A stretch of 54,603 nucleotides of DNA from an uncultured Eubacteriales bacterium (GCA_900545455.1 UQZF01000001.1:1-54603), one strand, 5' to 3'; positions 9,507-18,873 are shown, counted from the first letter of the stretch. Notes: generated by a model from the letters alone, not told the origin. Program-made: numbers and translations.

Positions 9507-10457
9507 ATGAAAAAGGCGTATGTGACAGGTGCGACAGGTGCAATAGGAATGGCACTTGTGGCAGAGCTTCTCAAAAACAATACAGAGGTTACGGTATTTT
9601 TACGAAGAGATTCCGAGCGCAGTAGCCGTATATCGGAGCGGTTTGAGCGGGAGCTTGGGAGAGGGTTTTTGAATTTAGAGTATGTGAGGCTTGAGGAGCT
9701 TGCAGACTTTGAAAAGGATGCAGATGTGCAGCGGGGGGACAGTGTGTTTTATCACCTTGGATGGAGCGGTACATTCGGAAGTCTGAGAAATGATGCCGGG
9801 ATGCAGCAGAAGAATGTGGAGTACACACTGGATGCGGTGAGGCTTGCGGGAAGGCTCGGATGTTCAAAGTTCATCGGAGTGGGCTCGCAGGCGGAATACG
9901 GCAGGGCAGGTACAAGGCTTACCCCGGATACGGTGACGGCACCGGAGAATGAGTACGGCAGGGCGAAGCTTGATGCAGGAATAAAGAGCCGCAGACTGTG
10001 CGGTGAGCTTGGCATTGAACATGCATGGGTGAGAGTGTTAAGCGTCTACGGGCCTTATGACGGCATGAATACCATGATAACATCCGTTATAAGAGGGCTT
10101 TTGAACGGACGCAGGGTTCCGCTCACAAGGGGAGAACAGGTATGGAATTATCTGTACTCCGAGGATGCGGCGAAGGAGCTGTATCTGCTTGGAGAAGCTA
10201 TGAGGGACGGTGCGGTATATATTCTTGCAGGCCATGAGGAACACAGCCTCAGAGAGTATGTCATAAGGCTCTGCAGAACAGTGGGGGCTGATGAGAAACT
10301 GCTGGGATTCGGTGATGTACCGTATGGTGCAGGACAGGTGATGAGCCTGACGGCGGATATAAGTGCAGTGTGTTGCGATACAGGGTATATTCCGGATACC
10401 ACATTTGAGGACGGAATAAAGAAGACAACAGAGTGGGTAAAATCACTTCCTGAATAA
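9507..10457 (+). CDS. NAD(P)-dependent sugar reductase/epimerase (extended SDR)
   Basis: A 316-residue short-chain dehydrogenase with the Rossmann loop VTGATGAIG at the N-terminus and the catalytic Y-G-R-A-K pair in NEYGRAKLDAG. WVRVLSVYGPYDG is typical of NAD-dependent epimerase/dehydratases acting on nucleotide sugars. By position after the YerE-like gene it may reduce the acetyl branch or the ring ketone, the role assigned to YerF in yersiniose synthesis, but 4-epimerisation is equally possible. ATG 9507 is preferred to GTG 9495, which overlaps the previous stop. Confidence 0.75.
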   Translation: MKKAYVTGATGAIGMALVAELLKNNTEVTVFLRRDSERSSRISERFERELGRGFLNLEYVRLEELADFEKDADVQRGDSVFYHLGWSGTFGSLRNDAGMQQKNVEYTLDAVRLAGRLGCSKFIGVGSQAEYGRAGTRLTPDTVTAPENEYGRAKLDAGIKSRRLCGELGIEHAWVRVLSVYGPYDGMNTMITSVIRGLLNGRRVPLTRGEQVWNYLYSEDAAKELYLLGEAMRDGAVYILAGHEEHSLREYVIRLCRTVGADEKLLGFGDVPYGAGQVMSLTADISAVCCDTGYIPDTTFEDGIKKTTEWVKSLPE

Positions 10458-10479
10458 GCAGTGTGAAAAGAGGATAATT

Positions 10480-11541
10480 GTGGATAAGCAGCTAAAAAAG
10501 AAGATAAGCATAATGGTACCGTGTTATAACGAGGAGGAGAATGTCATTCCGATGAGTGAGGCACTTGTTGATGTGATGACGAGAGAGCTTCCGCAGTATG
10601 ACTACGAGATTTTATTTATAGATAACTGTTCACAGGACAGAACAAGGGAGTATCTGGAGAAAATATGTGCAGGAAATAAGAATATCAAGGCGATATTCAA
10701 TGTGACCAACTTCGGACAGTTCAACTCTCCGTTCTACGGAATGTGTCAGACGACGGGAGACTGTACTATAAGCGTGTGCTGTGATTTTCAGGACCCGGTG
10801 GAGATGATTCCCAAGTTCGTTGCAGAGTGGGAGAAGGGCTATAAGATTGTAAGCGGAATAAAAAGCCACAGCAAAGAAAATAAGTTCATATACCTTTTAA
10901 GAACCATATACTACAAGATGATACGCAAAATGTCCGATGTCGAGATGATTGAGCATTTTACGGGCTTCGGGCTGTATGATAAGACGTTTATTCATCTTTT
11001 AAGACAGCTTGACGATCCGATGCCTTTTATCCGCGGCATAGTGGCCGAGTATGGTTTTAAGCGCAAAGATTTAGAGTACACACAGCCTAAGAGACGTGCG
11101 GGAAAGACAAAGAACAATTTCTATTCGCTGTATGATGCGGCGATGTTAAGCATAACATCTTACACGAAAGTGGGCTTGAGACTTGCCACGTTTTTCGGTT
11201 TTATCGCGTCGGCGTTATCGATGCTTGTAGCTATAATTTATCTTGTGTACAAGCTCACGCACTGGCATACGTTCACTGCCGGAACGGCACCTATTGTAAT
11301 CGGTATATTCCTAATCGGTTCAATTCAGCTTTTCTTTATAGGGCTTATCGGTGAATATGTGCTCAATATCAACAAGCGTGTGATTCACAGACCGCTTGTT
11401 GTTGTGGAAAAGACAATAAATTTTGACGGTCAGCCGATTCCGATGGCGGGAACTACACAGGATGCGATTACAAACGAGAACGCATACGACGAGCATCAGC
11501 GCATGCTTGTACAGCAGGGGGAGTCAGGAGAGGACAGATAA
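10480..11541 (+). CDS. Membrane-anchored GT2 glycosyltransferase, polyprenyl-phosphate type
   Basis: A 353-residue GT2 enzyme of the DPM1/GtrB kind: SIMVPCYNEEENV at the N-terminus, FIDNCSQDRT, then CCDFQDPVE as the metal-binding region. Two hydrophobic segments near residues 227-250 and 262-285 should anchor it on the inner membrane face. Such enzymes load a sugar onto undecaprenyl phosphate for flipping and use by a GT-C enzyme; the polytopic protein at 14863 would fit as that partner. The GTG start has AAGAGGA upstream. Substrate is unknown; the CDP sugar of this operon is an inference. Confidence 0.85.
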   Translation: MDKQLKKKISIMVPCYNEEENVIPMSEALVDVMTRELPQYDYEILFIDNCSQDRTREYLEKICAGNKNIKAIFNVTNFGQFNSPFYGMCQTTGDCTISVCCDFQDPVEMIPKFVAEWEKGYKIVSGIKSHSKENKFIYLLRTIYYKMIRKMSDVEMIEHFTGFGLYDKTFIHLLRQLDDPMPFIRGIVAEYGFKRKDLEYTQPKRRAGKTKNNFYSLYDAAMLSITSYTKVGLRLATFFGFIASALSMLVAIIYLVYKLTHWHTFTAGTAPIVIGIFLIGSIQLFFIGLIGEYVLNINKRVIHRPLVVVEKTINFDGQPIPMAGTTQDAITNENAYDEHQRMLVQQGESGEDR

Positions 11542-12479
11542 TGGAGACTAAGAATAAAAATATACCGGTTGTTATTTTTCATGCGGGCTGTCCGGAACAT
11601 CTTCCGTACAGCGTTCATTCGGCAGAAAAGTATAATAAGAGAGTTATTCTCCTCGGAGATGATGCCAACAGGACTGTTGCGAAGGAGTGGTTCGATTACG
11701 AAAAGCTCAATCTTGACAGGTATAACGGGTTTCTTAAAATGTTTGAGAATTATTCGACCTACACGGATTTTTTTGCCGAGATATGCTTTAAAAGATACTT
11801 TTTGTACTATGAGCTCATGAAAGAGCTCAATTTTGACAGAATAATGGTTGCGGAGAGCGACTTGTATAATTGTGCCGATTACAGCAGCATTCCATCGCTT
11901 GATAAGGCGTATGCGATGGTATCCACGACGTCGGGGCAGGATAAGGATTACGGATGGAGTTCATGCTGTCACTGTTCGTACTGGACGAAAGCTGCTCTTG
12001 ATGATTTCTTAACCTTCTGCGAGGAGACTTTCAGGGACAACAAGGAGCTCCTCCTTGAAAAATGGAATTATCAGAAGGAACATAATCATGCCGGCGGCGT
12101 TTGCGATATGACGCTTGTGTACCTGTGGTCGAAGGATAATGATAAGGTGCTCAATTCCGCGAAAGTGTTTGACGGCGGAACGATTGACCAGAATTTGTGC
12201 GACAGGGTGAATTTTACGGACTATGAGTATAAGTACAATTCGGTTGCGGGAATCAAGAAGTATGTTCTTAAAAAAGATGCGGACGGCAATAAGCTGCCTT
12301 ATCTTGTGAGACAGGACGGAACACTTGTGAGAGTGTTTGCGATACATTGTTCGGGAAGGGCAAAGACGGCGATTAAGGCTTTTGATAGGAGCTATGCGGC
12401 AGTGTGTATGTCACAGATGAAGGCACAGATTAAGATTAAGCTTGGAGCGCTCAAGGGAAAGCTCCTGTCACGCGGTTAG
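11541..12479 (+). CDS. Hypothetical protein, possible glycosyltransferase
   Basis: A 312-residue soluble protein that I do not recognise with certainty. The start IPVVIFHAGCPEHLPYSVHSA and the segment FDRIMVAESDLYNC near residue 100 resemble the GT-A pattern, in which a strand ends in an acidic motif binding metal and nucleotide. There is no signal peptide or membrane segment. Its start shares TAATG with the stop of the GT2 gene, so the two are translationally coupled. A role as a second transferase adding to the glycan is plausible from context but not shown. Confidence 0.55.
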   Translation: METKNKNIPVVIFHAGCPEHLPYSVHSAEKYNKRVILLGDDANRTVAKEWFDYEKLNLDRYNGFLKMFENYSTYTDFFAEICFKRYFLYYELMKELNFDRIMVAESDLYNCADYSSIPSLDKAYAMVSTTSGQDKDYGWSSCCHCSYWTKAALDDFLTFCEETFRDNKELLLEKWNYQKEHNHAGGVCDMTLVYLWSKDNDKVLNSAKVFDGGTIDQNLCDRVNFTDYEYKYNSVAGIKKYVLKKDADGNKLPYLVRQDGTLVRVFAIHCSGRAKTAIKAFDRSYAAVCMSQMKAQIKIKLGALKGKLLSRG

Positions 12480-12515
12480 GCAATCGCCGTACAGATAAAA
12501 GAATGGGGATTATCT

Positions 12516-13904
12516 ATGAAAGACATTATTCGTAAAATAATTAAATCATGGGCGGCTACGGAAGGAAATGTAAATTCCACGGAAGATATACTTGAGTGGG
12601 TGGAAAGGCTTAACCGGAATGCCAACGTTTCGATTACGGAGTGCGTATCAGGAGATAACAGCTTCTGGTTCTATGATGATTATGTCGGGGAGATACACAA
12701 CAGAAAGCGTTCATTCTTCTCAATCACGGGAATACAGCGATATGAGAATAACAAGCTTGTTGCGGAACAGCCTATAATCGTGCAGCCGGAGATTGGTTAC
12801 CTTGGCATAATATGTAAAGAGATAGATGGTGTCATCAATTTTCTTATGCAGGCTAAGATAGAGCCGGGAAATGTCAATGTCATACAGATTTCGCCTACAA
12901 TACAGGCGACTAAGAGCAACTACACCAGAAGACATGGAGGGGTACTGCCTAATTATTTTGATTATTTCTATAATTCAAAGAATTACACGGTGATATATGA
13001 CCAGATTCAGTCAGAGCAGGCAGGGAGATTTTATAAGAAGAGAAACCGCAATATCATAATGCTTCTTGATGAGGACATAGAGGTGCTGCCGAATTATAAA
13101 TGGATGACGCTGGGACAGATTAAGCAGCTTATGAAGATTGACAACCTTGTCAATATGGACACGAGAACGGTGCTCTCCGGAATACCGCTCACCAACTGCG
13201 GATTTTCGGCGGAAGAACTTTCGGACATTGAGAAATGTTTTTCGGACAAGAGCTTTTATCATTCGATATTCACGGGAGGAATCACTGCGAATATTTCCGA
13301 AATATATCAGTTCCTCAACAATTATAAGATGTTTGAGGAGAAAAAGACGGTGCTTGTGCCGCTCAACCAGCTTCGTGACTGGAGCGTTGATGATTATGGT
13401 GTCACATGCAACCATGAGGCCGATTACATGGTGAGATACTATGATATAGAGATTAACGGAAGAGAAGTAAAGCAGTGGAGCCAGCCGCTTTTCAAGGCGA
13501 TAGGAAAGGCAACATTCGGTCTTATCACAAGAACCATGAACGGCAAGAAGGAGTTCTTGGTCGCAGGCAGACCGGAGATAGGTTCCTTCGACTATATAGA
13601 GTTAGGACCGTCTGTTCAGTGGGAGCCGACGAGAAAGCCGGAGGATGATAATGTAGTCGACGGTCTTTTCAGAGATAAGATTGCACATGGAAAGGCAAAG
13701 TATCATGTAATTCTCTCCGAGGAGGGCGGACGCTTTTACCATGAGCAGAATTACAATTATATTATTGAGATTGAACCGAAGGAGTTGGAAGAGGTACCTG
13801 AGGGATATTTCTGGATAGATTATGGAACACTTAATTACATGATACAGATTAACAACTGCCTTAATATTCAGCTTAGAAATCTGTTGTCATTGATTGAAAT
13901 ATAA
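12516..13904 (+). CDS. NDP-hexose 2,3-dehydratase
   Basis: Removes the C-2 hydroxyl of an NDP-4-keto-6-deoxyhexose, giving a 3,4-diketo-2,6-dideoxy intermediate, as TylX3, SpnO and OleV do in actinomycete antibiotic pathways. The 462-residue length is typical. The diagnostic block QPEIGYLGIICKE followed by MQAKIEPGNVN, SPTIQATKSNYTRRHGG and NYFDYF is intact. The family consists of two related halves, and the second half here repeats the pattern (MVRYYDIEINGRE, QWSQPL, FLVAGRPEIGS, LGPSVQWEP). Pairing with CDP rather than dTDP genes is unusual. The ketoreductase needed to trap its unstable product follows directly. Confidence 0.92.
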   Translation: MKDIIRKIIKSWAATEGNVNSTEDILEWVERLNRNANVSITECVSGDNSFWFYDDYVGEIHNRKRSFFSITGIQRYENNKLVAEQPIIVQPEIGYLGIICKEIDGVINFLMQAKIEPGNVNVIQISPTIQATKSNYTRRHGGVLPNYFDYFYNSKNYTVIYDQIQSEQAGRFYKKRNRNIIMLLDEDIEVLPNYKWMTLGQIKQLMKIDNLVNMDTRTVLSGIPLTNCGFSAEELSDIEKCFSDKSFYHSIFTGGITANISEIYQFLNNYKMFEEKKTVLVPLNQLRDWSVDDYGVTCNHEADYMVRYYDIEINGREVKQWSQPLFKAIGKATFGLITRTMNGKKEFLVAGRPEIGSFDYIELGPSVQWEPTRKPEDDNVVDGLFRDKIAHGKAKYHVILSEEGGRFYHEQNYNYIIEIEPKELEEVPEGYFWIDYGTLNYMIQINNCLNIQLRNLLSLIEI

Positions 13905-13915
13905 TGGAGCGAAAT

Positions 13916-14866
13916 ATGATTAGAATAGGTATACTTGGAGCAGCGGACATAGCGTATAACAAATTCATTCCGGCACTTTGCCGGGTGGGCGGTGCAGAGT
14001 GTGCGGGTGTTGCGTCCAATTCAGGAAAGAAACTTGAAAGATTTGTTGAAAAATATAACCTGCATGTATATTCATCTTATGACGAGGTGATAAATGACGG
14101 GAGTGTTGACTGCGTGTACATACCTCTTCCTCCCGCATTTCATTATGAGTGGGCGAAAAAGGCACTTCTCGCCGGAAAACATGTTTTTCTTGAGAAGCCG
14201 TCCACAACGTCTCTTGAATATACGAAGGAGCTTGTGGAGCTGGCAGATGAGAGAGGTCTTGTAATTCAGGAAAATTATATGTTCCAGTATCATGACCAGC
14301 TTGCAAGGCTGAAGGAGCTTGTAGCAGAGGGCAGAATCGGAAAGCTCAGACTTGTGAGGACAAGCTTCGGTTTCCCAAGACGTGCGGAGGGTGATTTCCG
14401 TTACAACAAGGCATTGGGCGGCGGAACCATGATGGACAACGGCGGTTATACGATAAAGCTTATAACGGAACTTCTCGGGGAGAGCACAAGATATATAAGT
14501 TCCAAACTTGACTATGACGATGAGACGGGTGTGGATATATTCGGAACCGCTGAGTTTACTAACGATGACGGGGTTATTGCACAGGCAGCGTTCGGAATGG
14601 ATTGTCAGTACCAGTGCTCGCTTGAACTGTGGGGCACCAAGGGAAGAATCACGACGGGAAGAATCTACACGGCACCGGCAGGCTATGCACCGACTGCGTT
14701 GATAGAGACAGGTTCGGAGAGTGTAACGGTAGAACTTCCGGGTGATGACCATTTTGTAAAATCGATAAAAATATTTTTGGAAGCTTTGAATGATGAAAAT
14801 ATAAGAAAGAATATGGCGGCAGCTCTTGTAAGACAGTCGGCGTTTGTAGAGGATGTCAGAAAATGA
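13916..14866 (+). CDS. Gfo/Idh/MocA oxidoreductase, probable NDP-hexose 3-ketoreductase
   Basis: A 316-residue oxidoreductase with the N-terminal Rossmann motif IGILGAADIAYNKF and the family catalytic segment FLEKPSTTS, in which the Lys is conserved. In 2-deoxysugar pathways a protein of this family reduces the C-3 ketone made by the 2,3-dehydratase, for example SpnN with SpnO. The gene lies right after the dehydratase, supporting the pairing. ATG 13916 follows GGAG by 6 bases and is preferred to ATG 13904, which overlaps the previous stop. It ends in an ATGA overlap with the next gene. Confidence 0.85.
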   Translation: MIRIGILGAADIAYNKFIPALCRVGGAECAGVASNSGKKLERFVEKYNLHVYSSYDEVINDGSVDCVYIPLPPAFHYEWAKKALLAGKHVFLEKPSTTSLEYTKELVELADERGLVIQENYMFQYHDQLARLKELVAEGRIGKLRLVRTSFGFPRRAEGDFRYNKALGGGTMMDNGGYTIKLITELLGESTRYISSKLDYDDETGVDIFGTAEFTNDDGVIAQAAFGMDCQYQCSLELWGTKGRITTGRIYTAPAGYAPTALIETGSESVTVELPGDDHFVKSIKIFLEALNDENIRKNMAAALVRQSAFVEDVRK

Positions 14867-16752
14867 ATACAAAGTCAAAGTTCGGTAAAGCGGCAGTGCA
14901 GGTGAGTCAGATTGCTGTCATAGCACTATTTTTCATAATGTTTTTCCTGTCTGCGAGGACGTCGGTGCTGTACGGCACGGTATGGCAGAACAGCTTCAAA
15001 AGCATGGTAAATGCAGGGCTTATAGTGAGTGCCGTTATATTCGGAGCATGTATGGGTGTTGTCGTATATGCCATGCGTAAGGGAGAGGGGGCAAAGCCTG
15101 ATTATCGTGATGCGGCGGCGTGCGGACTGCTTATAATTGTACATTACATTATAAGGGTTCAGATAGTGGGGACATTGCAGCTTGATGAGGGACTCACATG
15201 TTATGAATCCCTTGAGCGTCTTGTATACCACCCTGATATGATTTTAAGTGATTTCATAGAGGCGGGAAAAATTGCCGACAGAAGTGCTTACGGATACTGT
15301 ATGTTTGCACTCATGGGTGAGTTTATGGTTCCGGGAAAAGGAACGGGATTTCAGTGGAGCCAGCTCTATATGGGAATTGCGGCGGCGTGCTGCATATATA
15401 TGACATTCAGAAGACTTTTTCCAAAGGCAAGGCAGATAATTGTGTGGTTTGGGGCACTTGTGGTATCTTTTTCACCGATGACGCTCGGTATGTCAACTCT
15501 GTGCGGATTAGAGTACGGAATGACGATGTTCTTTATCTATGCATTTTACTGCTGTGTGTCCAAAAGATATATTCTTATGGTGTTCTGGCTTATAATGCTT
15601 GGAACGACCAAGAGCTCCGGAATGCTGGTTGCGCTTATGTTTGCGGGAGCATTCTTAGTCGGTATATTTACCACGGGAATAAGAAATAAGAAAAAAACAA
15701 CGGCTGCGGATGAGGCGGACAAAGAGAACGCATCGCAGGAAACTGAGGATACCGAAGGCGATGAATACAATGTTAAGACGGGAATTATAGTCATAGGTGC
15801 CATACTCGCGGTTGTTCTGTTTGTATACGGTGTCATAAGAGTATGCGCCATGAACGGAATTGCTTTTTCGGGTTATTATATTAAGATTAAGCTTGCGCAG
15901 CTGTATGTGCTCAATTTTAACTGGATATGGCTCATAATAGTGATTGCGGGGATTGTCATGGTATCGGCGAACATGAGGGTGAGAAGAACCCACAGGATGG
16001 AGTTCACACCGTGGCTTGTGCTTGTTGGAAGCTACATGGTGTATGTGCTGTATCTGCTCGCATATCCTAAGGCGACGCTTCCGAGATATAATATGCTTGC
16101 TGACACGTTGTTTGCAATGTTCGGTGTGATTATGCTCATAAAACTGTTCGAGAGGCGGAGAGTTATTCTCACAACGCTCACAGTGCTTGGCGGACTTATG
16201 TTTGCCGAGACGTTTATCACCGTTGACCCGGTGAGTGCGGCACTTTTTACCAATATGCAGACGAACCGTTTTCCTATACTCTATACAGCCGGCTTTTCTG
16301 ATGAGCAGAAGGACATGAACGGCAATCCGGGTGATTACGCTTATTACAATTATCATTATACTTTTGTGAACAATGCGATTGACAGTATTCTCGACGAGTA
16401 CGGAGCCGACACGGACATAATCGTCGCATCGTCGGCAAACGAGGGAGAGACACAGTTCCGTCAGGACAATATAAGATGGAATCCGAAGGAGCGTGCACTT
16501 GTGTATTACTCAGAGGACAGCGTATCCGGCTGTTACAGCGTCAACAGAGTTGCCGTCGACGGAATACTGAAGCTTTCTGTACTTCCTGAGAGGCTGGTAT
16601 ATATTGAGATTCCGTGGAACCACGGCGATTCAAAGAGTGCAATTGATATGCTTGAAAATTATTACAGCGTGGACGGACCGAAGGTAATGTATGAAGGATG
16701 GCAGGGAACGGTGCTGTATTACTTTTTTACACTTAAACAGGTTCAGAAATAA
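14863..16752 (+). CDS. Polytopic membrane protein, putative GT-C glycosyltransferase
   Basis: A 629-residue protein with about ten to twelve hydrophobic segments and a soluble C-terminal part from roughly residue 480. The loop after the early helices contains QLDEGLTCYESL, an acidic motif placed where GT-C enzymes (GT39/GT83 style) keep their catalytic Asp. A charged cytoplasmic insert, rich in Asp and Glu, lies near residues 275-305. It is coupled to the ketoreductase by an ATGA overlap. I infer that it transfers a lipid-linked sugar at the outer membrane face; sequence identity to a known family could not be checked. Confidence 0.6.
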   Translation: MNTKSKFGKAAVQVSQIAVIALFFIMFFLSARTSVLYGTVWQNSFKSMVNAGLIVSAVIFGACMGVVVYAMRKGEGAKPDYRDAAACGLLIIVHYIIRVQIVGTLQLDEGLTCYESLERLVYHPDMILSDFIEAGKIADRSAYGYCMFALMGEFMVPGKGTGFQWSQLYMGIAAACCIYMTFRRLFPKARQIIVWFGALVVSFSPMTLGMSTLCGLEYGMTMFFIYAFYCCVSKRYILMVFWLIMLGTTKSSGMLVALMFAGAFLVGIFTTGIRNKKKTTAADEADKENASQETEDTEGDEYNVKTGIIVIGAILAVVLFVYGVIRVCAMNGIAFSGYYIKIKLAQLYVLNFNWIWLIIVIAGIVMVSANMRVRRTHRMEFTPWLVLVGSYMVYVLYLLAYPKATLPRYNMLADTLFAMFGVIMLIKLFERRRVILTTLTVLGGLMFAETFITVDPVSAALFTNMQTNRFPILYTAGFSDEQKDMNGNPGDYAYYNYHYTFVNNAIDSILDEYGADTDIIVASSANEGETQFRQDNIRWNPKERALVYYSEDSVSGCYSVNRVAVDGILKLSVLPERLVYIEIPWNHGDSKSAIDMLENYYSVDGPKVMYEGWQGTVLYYFFTLKQVQK

Positions 16753-16770
16753 CGGAAAGGAAGAAGAGTT

Positions 16771-17904
16771 ATGAAAAGATATATCAGTCAGGTTTCAGAT
16801 ATTATGAAGAATGACTTATCACTCAATGTTCTTGTTGTGGGAATGCTGCTCTACTTCTCCGTGATGGGAACCGTGAACGGACATTATGTACAAGCCGCAT
16901 GTGCGCTTGTGAGCGTGGTGCTTTATATTGCCGGGGCATTTTTAGGTTCAATAAAGAAATATCTTCCGATAATTTTATCAATTATATTTATTCCTGTGCT
17001 TATCGCGGCAGGGATACAGTTTCTTGCACATAGAACGATAAGCGGCGGGTTTCTCAACGTGTGTACGGTTATGCTGCTTTTCTCCGTTGCGGGATACACG
17101 AATACTACGGGAAACAAGTGCATAACTTATCTCGTGGGAGTAGTGGGAAGTATTTTCGTGTTCTGCATAAACCAGAACAACAACGGTATTATAATATGGT
17201 TCGGTATGCTTATTGCGGCAATTATGCTTCTTGATGCGACATACACGGCGGTGTCTAAATATGTGCTTGTATGGTTTTTCTCGTTTCTTATCATGAAGGT
17301 GGTGGGAATTGTATTTTTCCTTAAGAACATTAAGATTAAGGACGGTCTTATGGGACTTCTTGCATCGAATGAGGAGCTCTATATCGTCCTTGTCATACTG
17401 GGAATAGGAAGCCTGCTCCTTAGGGAGAGACATCCGAGAATTAAATCGGACAGAGACAAGAAGCATATTCCGTCACTCAAAAGATGGCAGACCATTACCG
17501 GAATAACATTTGCGCTTCTTTTTTTCTGGGGAATACTCAATATGAATGATATTTTCAGCATGCAGATACACGATGCAACCAAGTCGGTCACAACGGCACT
17601 GCTCAATATATATGTATACATCAATAATTTTGCGGGTTCGTTTGACAATATATTTTCGGACTGCGGATTTATTGCGCTGTTTCTGACGGTGGCGGGAATG
17701 TGTGCCATAGCGTACAAGTCACTGCAGAACTACAGAAGGACGCATGCGGTTGAGGATAAGCTTCTGGGCATGCTAATGGCAGGGTATATTGTAAGCTTCA
17801 CATATCTTGACTTTTCTGTGCCTATGACACTTTTATGGATGCTTGTCGCGGGATGCGTTGTAAACGGAGGGGTTACCGCCAAAAAGGAAGCCGGTAAAAA
17901 TTAG
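16771..17904 (+). CDS. Polytopic membrane protein of unknown function
   Basis: A 377-residue, very hydrophobic protein with about eleven or twelve predicted membrane helices and short loops. No motif of a flippase (Wzx), polymerase (Wzy) or known transporter was recognised. It is the last gene of the CDP-sugar operon, 18 bases after the GT-C-like gene, behind a GGAAAGG site. A lipid-sugar flippase or glycan polymerase would fill a gap in the operon, but this is inference from position and topology only. Confidence 0.55.
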   Translation: MKRYISQVSDIMKNDLSLNVLVVGMLLYFSVMGTVNGHYVQAACALVSVVLYIAGAFLGSIKKYLPIILSIIFIPVLIAAGIQFLAHRTISGGFLNVCTVMLLFSVAGYTNTTGNKCITYLVGVVGSIFVFCINQNNNGIIIWFGMLIAAIMLLDATYTAVSKYVLVWFFSFLIMKVVGIVFFLKNIKIKDGLMGLLASNEELYIVLVILGIGSLLLRERHPRIKSDRDKKHIPSLKRWQTITGITFALLFFWGILNMNDIFSMQIHDATKSVTTALLNIYVYINNFAGSFDNIFSDCGFIALFLTVAGMCAIAYKSLQNYRRTHAVEDKLLGMLMAGYIVSFTYLDFSVPMTLLWMLVAGCVVNGGVTAKKEAGKN

Positions 17905-17932
17905 TTGCAATTTGTAGCTGATAAGCTATAAT
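17905..17932 (+). promoter_or_regulatory. Promoter before the zinc-ribbon protein gene
   Basis: TTGCAA at 17905 and TATAAT at 17927 with a 16-base spacer. The -35 begins right after the stop of the preceding gene. A short AGCT-GATA-AGCT palindrome lies just before the -10. Confidence 0.55.
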
Positions 17933-17994
17933 TTTATAATAAGTATCCGAATATAAATGTTCGGGAATTATATTACAATTTGAGGAGGATAATT

Positions 17995-18873
17995 ATGGCA
18001 TTTTGTGAGAATTGTGGCAGACCGCTCGCTGACGGTGAAGTATGTAACTGTAAGCAGGGCGATGGTGCGCAGCAGGCAGCACCGGTACAGGCAGCGGAGG
18101 TTCAGACAGAACCTGTACAGCCTAAGAAGAAGGGGAAAAAGGGACTTGCGATTGTGATTGTAGTCCTTATATTGGCAGTTGCAGCAGGTGTTGCGGTATT
18201 TCTTCATACTGCTAACGGATATAAGAAGCCAATCAATGATATAACCAAGGTAATCAATAACAAAAACACGGATGTTGATGCGGTTGTGACAGCGGTTCTT
18301 CCTGATTTTGCGGCATCTTCTTATAAGAAGGCAATGAAGATTATTAAGACATCCGATGATATAGCGGACGCTTTTACAGAGGCTGAGGATGAGCTCAAGG
18401 ATATGTACGATACGTTTGATAGTGAGTATGATGCGGGATGGAGCGCAAAGTTCGATTATACCGACAAGGAAAAGTTGGATGCCGATGAGATTGAAGATCT
18501 CAATGATACATATTCCGGATTATATGACAACTATTTTGAGTCAATATGTGATGAAATTGCAGGATTTGATAAGTATGATTACGAGGATCTTGCGGATTCA
18601 CTTGGAATAAAAACAGCCAAGGCTAAAGACCTTTGCAAGGTTGTGGTTAACCTTATGAAGGAGTTCAAGGGAGCGAAGGTTACTGAAGGATATTCACTTA
18701 CAGGAAGACTTGTCCTTAACGACAAGAGTGGTAAGACACTTGAGAAGTCAGATAAGATTACAATCAATGTTATCAAGTTCAATGGTGACTGGATGATAGA
18801 TTATATGTCAGTGCTTCCTGAGTTCGGAATCAGCTTGTATGATTTACAGCGTATGCTTTACAATTTATATTAA
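17995..18873 (+). CDS. Zinc-ribbon membrane-anchored protein of unknown function
   Basis: A 292-residue protein. Cys4, Cys7, Cys17 and Cys19 form a short N-terminal zinc ribbon (FCENCGRPL). A Lys-rich stretch and one membrane helix at about 45-66 follow, leaving a C-terminal domain of roughly 220 residues that is probably extracytoplasmic. That domain is clearly related to the gene on the opposite strand at 18942: both share a YxxLADxLGI-like segment, a GYxxTGRxVL strand and KxDKIxxxVIKxNGxW near the end. Function is unknown. ATG 17995 follows GAGGAGG. Confidence 0.75.
   Translation: MAFCENCGRPLADGEVCNCKQGDGAQQAAPVQAAEVQTEPVQPKKKGKKGLAIVIVVLILAVAAGVAVFLHTANGYKKPINDITKVINNKNTDVDAVVTAVLPDFAASSYKKAMKIIKTSDDIADAFTEAEDELKDMYDTFDSEYDAGWSAKFDYTDKEKLDADEIEDLNDTYSGLYDNYFESICDEIAGFDKYDYEDLADSLGIKTAKAKDLCKVVVNLMKEFKGAKVTEGYSLTGRLVLNDKSGKTLEKSDKITINVIKFNGDWMIDYMSVLPEFGISLYDLQRMLYNLY

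Noticed and set aside
15655..16356. Minus-strand frame inside the GT-C-like gene
   Set aside because: Composition is that of an antisense shadow of a membrane protein (Arg/His/Tyr-rich), with no motif.
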